The notes below the pieces were generated by a model. The model did not search any database. It worked only from the letters and a program-made list of their open reading frames with translations, and had not been told where the DNA came from. Position numbers and translations under genes: made by a program. Positions 55,742 through 64,000 of a DNA stretch of 64,000 nucleotides are shown here, in pieces. Each line of letters starts with the position of its first letter. The stretch's first letter is position 1. The DNA is from Mucidula mucida (Eukaryota; Basidiomycota; Agaricomycetes; Agaricales; Physalacriaceae): positions 124,001 through 188,000 of the forward strand of contig JADNYV010000058.1 in NCBI GenBank assembly GCA_015501055.1. Direction: 5' to 3'.

Positions 55742-56230
55742 TTAAAGGTAACCGCGTACTGCAGCCCAGATGGAGACACCAGCGACGATACCGAAGAGAG
55801 TAACGACGAGCGATGCAACCAGGCATCGCCGCGCCCACTTCATCTCCGTCGTCCTGATCCTGTCAACAACCACCTGCTTCTCCGCATCCGTTTTATCTGG
55901 CAGCCATTCGCCGGCAGCGTCTGGGGCGCGTAATGGTGAAAATAGGATGAATATGCCCAGAATCCAGAATGGAGGGAATACTAAAGGTGGCGTAAGACTT
56001 CGGGTTTGAATGAGGGCGGCGGGATACTTACAGAATCCGAATTTGAACAAGTACATGGCGAGCGTCACAGGCTCGTCTTTGAGTGTGTATTCAGGAGGAG
56101 GCGAGGCCTCGTACTCCATGTATGGTGGCAACTCCGTAGAGAGGCGGCGGTCGTGGCGGCTTTCGCGCGTCTCTGTCGAGAATGTGTATCCGGCGGCGGT
56201 AAGGGCGTCGGCAGTCATAAAGGAAGACAT
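55742..56230 (-). CDS. Small two-helix membrane protein, unknown
   Basis: Two exons, 56032-56230 and 55742-55980, with a 51-nt intron (GTAAGT...TTAG), giving 145 aa. Start MSSFMTADALTAAGYTFSTE, then a Pro/Glu-rich segment (YEASPPPEYTLKDEPVTLAM), the first hydrophobic segment LFPPFWILGIFILFSPLR across the intron, a charged loop EKQVVVDRIRTTEMKWARRC and a C-terminal helix, LVASLVVTLFGIVAGVSIWA. I recall similar short proteins in mushrooms without assigned function. A broken 5' copy is at 48966-49096. Confidence 0.7.
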   Translation of the reverse strand: MSSFMTADALTAAGYTFSTETRESRHDRRLSTELPPYMEYEASPPPEYTLKDEPVTLAMYLFKFGFCKYPAALIQTRSLTPPLVFPPFWILGIFILFSPLRAPDAAGEWLPDKTDAEKQVVVDRIRTTEMKWARRCLVASLVVTLFGIVAGVSIWAAVRGYL

Positions 56231-57023
56231 ATTGGTCGTTGAGTTGGGACTGGCTGAATTCCGCTGGGGGGTTTGTTGATTCTCTCGCCATCTCGCTTCC
56301 GTTATATGCGATCAGGAGGGACGAAAGCAATTGAGAAGGAAAAAGTGGGAATAGCCAAATGAGGCAACTCCATTGAGAACAAATACACGACAACGATACT
56401 TTCGCCCTGGCAACCAAGTCGTTGTCTTCCGGCAATTGGCTCCAGAGAATACTAAACATAGGAAACATTGACCCACACGCTCCCACAATATGACAACAGC
56501 AGCCGAGAACACAATAACGGTAATGTGTTGTTGTTCTATACCATCACTGATCATGATCAGTGCCTCGCTTTGAACGAGACAAGTACAAGGACAGACAAGG
56601 AACAAGGACAACAAGACGTGTTGTTCACCGTTAGGCGATCAGTATCTCCAATCCCTGAGGCCTGAGGCATAGTCGAGAATCCAGTGTTGTTGTTCTATTC
56701 CATCAGTGCCTTACTTTGAACAAGGAGAGAGAAGCTTGTGATGTTTTGCCTCGCACAGCACAGCATCTCCATCGTGTGGTATGTATCCCAAAGACTAGTA
56801 TTCTCCTACGGTGCCTGCCACGCTTAAACGTCTGTGTCAAAAAAATTCTTACTGCGCCGATAGTTTTCAGACTACGGGGCTCCGACAAAGCGGGCCAATA
56901 GCACACAGAAATGAGCAAAGATGTTCTGACGATGGCCAGCTATGCTACCTAAGACCTAGCCAGACACGCAGTAGTTACAACCCTCAAGTGCTCTAGCAAG
57001 ACGATACATACAAACCCCTCTTC
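56231..57023. other. Intergenic with a short repeat
   Basis: TGTTGTTCTATWCCATCA...CAGTGCCT-CTTTGAAC occurs at about 56525-56575 and again at about 56685-56720. No coding frame supported. Confidence 0.45.
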
Positions 57024-58398
57024 TCAGTCAAGCGGCGTCATAGGGATATCATTTAACTTTTTCCACCACACCTGCCCAATCCCAAAATGAGGCGATCTCT
57101 TCACCTCAGCAGGATCCACATAACTCAACAACGCCTCCCGCTCTTCACTCGAAAGCTCAAACACCTTCGCCATCGCAACGAGCCGCGACGCATACCGTGA
57201 CACTGCACACAAGTCTCCCAGCACCGCATACGCATTCATCACGTCATAAAGCGCTTTCAAAAACTCGCGCCACGCCTGGACGTTCTCTAAAGCCACGAGC
57301 TGCAGTACTTCCAGCGGCGCCTGGATTCATATCAAAGGACTCTTCCTCCACACCAGGTCTCGATATGGAACGGGATTGTCACTGAGGGCGCGAATCCTGG
57401 CACGCCGGAGATCGGACTGGACGTAGTTGTGGCAAGAGAGACAGTCGCACTCGAAACCGTAGTCGTTGCGGAGCTTGTCCTTTCGCTTGGTGGAGGAGTC
57501 CAGCAATTCAAAAAGATTCGAAAGTGTTATCGGCTCTCCAGGGGAGATGCGACGCGCGGCGCGCGCGGAGTTGCATGGAAAACGACGTGGTACACCACTG
57601 ATAATGAGCGTTCGGCGAACAGCTATGACGGTGAATTAGCCCAAAACCAAATTTTAGAAGGTGCTGCTAACCTATGGTTTACGCATGACAGACTTTTGAA
57701 TACTCTATAGAATACTTGATCGCCACCGACACCTAGAACCACGTCAGAAGAATTTCGAGCAGTATATGTTATCATCTAACCTGCTATGATACTTCCCAAT
57801 GCAAAACCATTTGTTTTACAACGTCCACGCAGAGGTCCGCTAATGCCATCCTTGCGGGAATCCTCAAGAGACTTGCGGTGTTCCGGTGTCATCCTCTGAA
57901 GCGCATCACGCACCATCTGCTCCTCCTGAGCAGCTTGCATTCTCTCCACCTGTGAGAGGGATGGCATCACTGACGTCCGAATGGTCCTATTAGCCGGTCC
58001 GACTAGCAATGGACGCTCGTCAATGATAAGGTCTCCGGCCTGAAGCTCGCAGGCGGCGATCATACCTCGACCTTTGCCCAGTACGTCGACGACGGAATAC
58101 GTCTTCTGAAGAGGACGCTGGAGGGCAGCGGGAAAGCCAGGAAGAGAGAGAATGGCATTGCCCATAGCCGGTAGTATAAAGCATTCTGCACACCCATCAT
58201 GAGGATTGGAAAGCGCCTTCGGAGGAAGAGTGATCATTTGTTCCGTCTCCGTTCATTTTCATTCAAGACTGCAAAGAATTGACGTCTTGGCCGACTGCGT
58301 ATAGAAAACATAACAGTAACAGAACCGCTGCCCTTGACTAGGGTGTCGTCTGCAAGTCGAGCCTTGCTCTTGTTCGAGTTCAAAAAGCCCCGTTTCAT
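57024..58398 (-). pseudogene. SET domain protein B (SMYD-like), probably broken
   Basis: Paralogue of the SET gene at 34.5-36.0 kb. Start MKRGFLNSNKSKARLADD (58398). Then DGCAECFILPAMGNAILSLP, YSVVDVLGKGRGMIAACELQ, LIIDERPLLVG, an acidic helical insert and NGFALGSI; WCTTSFSMQLRA, RISPGEPITLSNLFELLDSS, GFECDCLSCHNYVQSDLRRA and a helical C-terminus (LEVLQLVALENVQAW, VMNAYAVLGDL, ending NDIPMTPLD). Between MQLRA and RISPGE the distance is 4 nt longer than in protein A, within a CGCGCG run at about 57549-57567, which shifts the frame. An in-frame TGA (57327-57329) follows unless a very short 33-nt intron is used. Either defect would truncate the post-SET part. Confidence 0.6.
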
Positions 58399-58725
58399 GG
58401 TGGTAAGAGAATGATTCCGGGTTGCGGTCGTGCGCTGAATGGCGTCCTGACTGGGAGATCGTCGCTGGTATCCAGGAGGGAGGATCTCAGCTGGAGACGT
58501 GGAAGAAGGCATTGCAGAAGCTGTCGCGTTGAAGCCGAACGCGACGAAACGAGGAAGGCAATCAGAGCGCCGAAACAAATCTTCCTCAAGACTGCCATTG
58601 AGATGGAAGGGAAGGAGAACAGTCGATTGACAAGCAAGAACAACGTTGAGCACAGCTTTCTACTTGGGTCTCGTCTTTGGACCGACAAGACAGTATATCA
58701 GAATAAAGAACAGACGGAAGGACTT

Positions 58726-59641
58726 CTAGTTGCTACTCTCAGTGACAACACGCTTCGATGATTCAAGAAGATCAAAAAAATGATCACTAGCATGACCAAA
58801 AGCATCCCTGCCCTCATCTGCGAAGATAACATAGAACACCTTCTGCGCGTCCTTTCCTATTGTCAAAAAGCATGAAACCCGAAAGGCTTCCTCGCCCATA
58901 TCGCGGTCAGATGACATGAACGTTAGGTCGCTAAGAGTTTCCGGATGGCTTTTATAATGGGCTAGCTCTGTCGGAAGGATCTCTGTGGTGGGCAAGTCTT
59001 GAATGTCGCTCGAGGAGAAGGCCTTCCCGAAAAGGACGGGGGGCCAGTCATCGACGGGGGACTCTGTACGCACGTTTGAACCGGATCCAAAGGACTCAGC
59101 GTTAAGAAGAGGGTGAGGGTTCTGTGGAATGACTAAAGGAGATGGTGGGTGTTGCTGATTGACACTACATATCATAGTGTTAGATCATAAAATCAAAGGC
59201 TGCGACAGTCGCTTACTATTTAGCGTTCACATATTCAGCGATTGCTAACTGGATGGGCCGACTAAACTCGGTATTCAGCGCCCTTTGGAGACGACAGAGC
59301 TGTCTAAGCGTGGTAGCGGCTCGGAGGTGCCTCAAAAAAAGGGATTAATGAAAGAAAGCATCGACTTGAAAAGACTTGTCCACTTACTCGTAGGATGTAA
59401 CGCATTCCTGTTCAATAATCTGCTCCCCAAGCAGGATGTCCTCCTCGTACTTGTCGCGGGGCGGCATAGTGCCAACTTGAATCGGCGGTACCAGGAGGGC
59501 GTACTGCTGACATGCTTGGGCGTACGCGTTTGGATCTGCTCGCAAGACCGCGTCGTGCTCCTCGGCAAGTGTTTCCCAGTCGAAAAGTTTCTGTCCCAGG
59601 TTATCGACCTGGGCACGTTCTGCAGCGGTGAGTTCAACCAT
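58726..59641 (-). CDS. Unknown protein, 268 aa
   Basis: Three exons, 59388-59641, 59217-59330 and 58726-59164, with in-frame GTAAGT-type introns. Start MVELTAAERAQVDNLGQKLF. Helical N-terminal half: DWETLAEEHDAVLRADPNAY, PPRDKYEEDILLGEQIIEQE, LRAATTLRQLCRLQRALNTE. Then a Ser/Pro-rich linker and a C-terminal block: FRVSCFLTIGKDAQKVFYVI, DEGRDAFGHASDHFFDLLES. No domain recognised. Clean splicing and even coding character suggest a working gene. Confidence 0.6.
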
Positions 59642-59764
59642 GATGGTTCTGAACAAGAGAGTCGATCACTTAGGCAAATTTACAATATGATATTTGTCCT
59701 GCATGTAGTATCGTAAAGCAACATGAGTCTCTCTGTAACTTCACAATTCACTGCGAGCTCGACA

Positions 59765-62700
59765 CTACTGCTTCTCACAAATACCCACTCGACGCCAGTA
59801 TGCCATCCACCGTCGTACATCATCTTCATTCAGCGGATGAATATCCCTAACCTTCAAGGACGATGATAAAACGATATGCGGCATCCCGAAAGCATCTCGA
59901 TTATCATAGTCAAGAACTTGCGCGTTTTCCTCAAAAAACGTCAACAACTTCCGACTAGCCACTGTCTCCTCTCTAGAGCCTAACATCAAATCCAACCATT
60001 CCGTATACGGTACCAGCTTTACACCAAGCTCCTCGGAGATAGTCTTGGAGAGGCTACTCCATGGAACAGGGCGAGGATGTACGATATGGTAAGTCGCTGC
60101 CGGAATATCGAGATTGTCAGCGATGATAGTAGCGCCATCGCTGACCGCAATCCACGAGATTTCCTACACGAGCGGAGTACATCAAGTCAGTGAAGACTCT
60201 CGCGGAGAGAGGAACATCTTACTTTATTTGAAGTCGGCAGACATCCTAGCTCCTTCGAGCTCTGCACCAAGGTCGGGAACCATTCTCGAGTATGCCATGC
60301 TCCAGTCCTGCCGCCAGCCAATTGCCCGATACGCAGAACAATACCGCCCACTTCGGGAAGAGCCCGTATGAGTTCTTCGACAATCCACTTGGAGGCGCTG
60401 TATCCTGTGGCGGATGCAGTGCGCACATCAACTGGGGATTCGAGTAATCGGTCGTCGGGGCGCGCAGCTTGATAGCTACTGATTAAGCGGGGCGTTTGAC
60501 AATTGTGGAATGAGCCTACTGGCAAATACACCGACAGAGCTCGTGAAAATAAAACGAATCCGGTTTTCCCGCGCAACGTTGAGAAGATACGTAGCCTCCA
60601 GTATGTTGGGTTCGAAGGATACGAGCGCCAGATTGAAGTCGACCCTCCAGGCTACGATGTACTCGTAAGCGATGAACGGTGGCGCGACATGAACATTTGT
60701 GCTCACCATTGTGTATTATGTGAGTCAAAGACTTGATGACCTAGATCAACAGCAGGATCAGTACCACACCATTGTACTAGAAAAGATGCATACCTCGTTC
60801 GGGAGCGACACTCCACGAGACAGATTCATCACAAAGAGCGACAGCTTCGGCGACTGGAGAAGCCCAGCGTCAAGACCGTGGTTCAAAAATGCATTCCTCT
60901 GTCGCATTTCCGTCGCAACAGCACCTGGGCGATTCACAGCAGCCACCGCCTCGACATCTGGGTCCGCGAGCAAGGTAGCCAAAAGATGGCATCCCAGAGA
61001 CCCAGTCGTACCGGTGATCAAAACCCGTTTTCGCTGTGTCCCCTTCGGCTCCACGGTTATTGGCTCCACACTCAGCAGCTTTTTATACTTGTTCAACATA
61101 CGGAGCATATCCTCTTCTGATGTTCCGGGCTCATCGCTGCTCTGCGCACCTTGCGCAAGAGCGCATACCAAGTCTGATAGACCGTTGATCGTTGGATGCG
61201 TGTATACAAAGTTGGCCGTTGTCTGGCGTCCGTCAAACTCGAATGTATCCCTAAGAGCGCGAAGTAGAGAATTCCGGATCCAGGTTGCGGAAAGACTATC
61301 ACAGCCATGTTGGAAGAGGTCGTCAGAGTCGTCTATAGGGTGCGATAAAACATTGTGGATAACGGTCCGCACGAAACCTTTGGTACTATCAGGATCCCAT
61401 TGGGTTGGAGGGAGTAGTCCAGGCTGTGTGCTTTCCTCGACTGCGTTATAGAGGTCCTCTATCTCCTGTTCGTATTCCTTGAGAATCGGTTTCCGCCTAC
61501 AAACAGATGAGAGGGATTCATCTAAAAGCAGCTGGCGTACCGTGTCGTATTCTTTGCAGTATACAGAAACGGTTTGTTGGGATGCGCCACAAGAATCATC
61601 TTGCCGAAAGCGACGGTGAATCACGATGGTCAGATCAACGGGACGACATACCTCCTTGAATATGCGGGAATGCTGAGGAGCGAATCCATTCATCCGTTCA
61701 ACAGTCGGCCTGCCGCCTAATATGAGCATCACGTCGTACTTGAAAAAAAAAATCCGCATACCAGACGAGATTCCGAAAACGCTCGACTTCACTTCTATCG
61801 GATGGATCAAATCGGTATGGCTCTTTCGGTTCAATCACAACGCCCGCTTGAAATTTTCCACGGCCAAACATCACGGACGCCGATACATACGCGTCCTGAT
61901 TCAGAATATTTTCTGTTCGCATATTTTGTCAAACCGAGATCCTTGCGACATGCATCGGGAAGCTCTTACCCAATGGACTGGGGTTTGTCTTCGCGACGTC
62001 AGCGCCCACCAATGTGAGGTTAATCAGAACATGCCTTTTCTCCAGTGGAATGGACAATCTGATCATCGGACCGCCCAAAGACTCTCCAAAAATCCGGCTT
62101 GGTCGGATGTTGCATGAAGAGGTCAGAAGTCCGGAACGCACGAGTACCGCAGATCTGCGTGTTGATAATACTTGGACTGCATGAGTCACTTTCCTTGCAC
62201 CGGCAGCGTCGGCGGCGAAGAGATGAAATAGACTTAGAGTGGGGCTTACCAGCATGACAAGTTCAAACAAACCGTTTCCGTAAGGCTCCATGTGTGGTGA
62301 TATGCAACCGATGAACTTAAAATACTCCCAATCACGTCCAACTTGTTCTGTGGCGCATCAGGTTGCGTTCTTGGAATAATTCAGGATACTGACTAGGATC
62401 GGGAAGCATTGGATTCATGATCCCGCATTCTGACCTGTATACAGACTGTGTGTTACCATTGAAAGCCATAGGCTCTGAGACCACTTACGATCCGTAGAGA
62501 GTACAAATCCGGACTCCTTTCGAAGTCAGGTAATCTCCGACTTCTTTATTCAACGGACCACCACCGTACATCTGACGGTTGTAAATATCAATGTCTACAT
62601 TTGAATTAATTCACAGCACAACGTACCGCTCCTCCAACACGGGATGATAGCCAGTTGACACATTCTTCGCGTTTCGACCATGCCTATATGTAACTCTAGC

Positions 62701-63836
62701 AAGGAAGAAACAAGGTAGCGCGGTAGAAAACATACCTCAATGAACGACGGTACACAGAAAACAACGTCTGTCTCGGTCAGCTTCGCGGCCTCGAAGAGGT
62801 TTTCCGGCGTGGGAAAGATAGCTGGGGATCTCGGTTCAAACACGCCAAGTACCAGTCCGGCACATGCCTTTACAGGAATGAGTAAGATCAAAAAAAGCCG
62901 CAATTACCATGACTTGCCGTCCACGATATTTGTAGGACACCCATACCGTGATACATAGGCATTACGTGGAGGGAGAGAACCATATCACACATATCTTGTC
63001 CGCTGTACCATGGGATCATGCAGAGTTCTATGAGGCGACGTTGGGTCCAGGGAATGGGTGTAGGAAATGCCGTTGAGCCTGTGGTAATTCCCGCTTCAGT
63101 CTGAGAGTGTGTGGCTAGGAACGGATGCGTACCAGATGAATGAAGATACAGAGCGGGAGCATCAGGATTCATTGGAGCGCGGGGTAGTTCCCCCTCTCGA
63201 TCTAGATAAGCCTCCCAGTCGTCCTTAAACAGCTCTTCAAATGTTGGCATTGCAAGCGTTGTAGGCGCGTTCGTACTTGTATATTGAGTCTGCAAGAGCT
63301 CTGTGGCTTGTTTCAGCAGGTCGTCCAATGCTGTATCGTGCCCGACGAATACATGACTGACGCCGACTTCGTTGATGAGATGAGCGATCGCATGTGCAGA
63401 ATTACGCGTCGAAATGGGGAAGAAAACGATGTTTGCGAACATTAGACCCATCATAGTCACGAAGTAAGAGATGCTGTCTAACGAACGATGAGTGAACAAG
63501 TCGGAGAAGCTGAGAGTGACTTGAAGTGATACCTGAACAGCCATTGGCTACGATCGCGACCACTGGAGGTCGCTGCCCATTGCCAGGCGTCATGATTGCG
63601 TCGAAGAGTCTGGCAGCCCGGTAAATTGCCCCCACGGCTTCTGCCCAATATATGGTCCTCACAGAGCCATCAGCTCTGGCGAAGACAAAAATCCGATGCT
63701 GCGGCGAGTGATGGAGGTGCCAGTGGTAGATGCCTTGTAGAGTCAGTGAGCCATCCAAAGTTGGGATAGCAAATGTTTTCGAAGCGCGACTTTGCGTCTG
63801 AGGTGGAGGAGGAATGCGACGGAACGGTTGAGCCAT
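59765..63836 (-). CDS. NRPS-like reductase (adenylation-thiolation-thioester reductase)
   Basis: Activates a carboxylic acid as AMP ester, loads it on a carrier and reduces it to an aldehyde or alcohol, as in aminoadipate-reductase-like enzymes. Start MAQPFRRIPPPPQTQSRASK. Adenylation motifs: LYLHSSG-STAFPTP across an intron, MYGGGPLNKEVGDYL, LYGSSECG, GRDWEYFKF, SDLFMQHPTKPDFWRVFGRS, DDQIVHSTGEK-TNP, and FAPQHSRIFKEMILVAHP. Carrier domain: DLFQHGCDSL (Ser for the phosphopantetheine arm). Reductase: RVLITGTTGSLGCHLLATLL (NADPH fold), HIIHNAWR-VDFN, FTSSVGVFA (catalytic Ser) and GYSASKWIVEELI (Tyr-x-x-x-Lys), ending RRVGICEKQ. About 1,050 aa, over ten introns, one apparently GC-AG. The frame does not join cleanly at 60480-60520 (see findings). 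Substrate not predictable by eye; no tailoring genes are beside it. Confidence 0.85.
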
Positions 63837-64000
63837 ATATGATATCTCTTGGTATGTTCAAGGAAAGTTGAGAATAGCAACCGAGTCGCTCTCTCAGCCG
63901 CTCTTCTTTAGAGAAATAGAGAATCTTAGTAATGATAGAAGGTTTGTTGTGGCATGGCGCTCAGCGCTCAGTGTTCGGCGTCAGCGCAAAGTCCGACCAA
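63837..64000. other. Upstream region of the NRPS-like gene
   Basis: Pyrimidine/purine-mixed promoter stretch with no recognised site; it runs to the window edge. Confidence 0.4.

Noticed and set aside
1..64000. CRISPR arrays, bacterial operons, tRNA or rRNA genes
   Set aside because: None seen; spliced genes and element types indicate a eukaryotic (fungal) nuclear sequence.

Overview
The window looks like nuclear DNA from a mushroom-forming basidiomycete (Agaricomycetes). Genes are split by many short introns of about 48-60 nt. Families typical of that group recur: four DUF6534 membrane proteins, F-box proteins, SET proteins, an NRPS-like adenylation-thiolation-reductase enzyme and several transposon types. 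I recognised no rRNA, tRNA or CRISPR array. All exon joins were read by eye from frame, GT/AG borders and paralogue comparison; no search was run.

Left third (1-24 kb) is transposon-rich. It opens in the Gag end of an LTR retrotransposon (1-3791). Next is a DUF6534 gene (4036-6232, minus) with a 944-bp foldback element in an exon (4760-5703, 9-bp target duplication). About 95 bp upstream of its start lies a 3.7-kb DNA transposon (6335-10063) with perfect 24-bp terminal inverted repeats, a perfect 9-bp target duplication and a degraded, unclassified transposase-like gene. Two tandem DUF6534 copies follow (11.4-15.0 kb), the first frameshifted. After a small ISG12/IFI6-like gene comes a pseudogene spread over 16.6-23.6 kb because two different hAT elements sit inside it (16742-20626 and 21388-23544).

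Middle (24-49 kb): two intact relatives of that pseudogene (25.6-26.5 and 27.7-28.6 kb; predicted mitochondrial membrane proteins), a predicted mitochondrial RRM protein, an RNase H remnant of a non-LTR retrotransposon, a fourth and apparently intact DUF6534 gene, a SET gene, two F-box genes, a kinesin, and a Pro/Gln-rich protein built from tandemly duplicated exons separated by four introns of exactly 48 nt.

Right third (49-64 kb): it repeats part of the 38-43 kb block. The Ser/Thr/Pro-rich gene is intact at 50.4 kb and broken at 38.5 kb, whereas the F-box gene is intact at 40.2 kb and broken at 52.9 kb, so the duplicates decayed reciprocally. A second SET gene, a small membrane protein, a conserved-looking unknown and a complete-looking NRPS-like reductase (59.8-63.8 kb) close the window.

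Overall this is a fast-evolving accessory region shaped by tandem and segmental duplication followed by transposon insertion. Paralogous copies let several empty sites be read directly, which makes the insertions well supported. The best candidate for an undescribed system is the 6335-10063 transposon.
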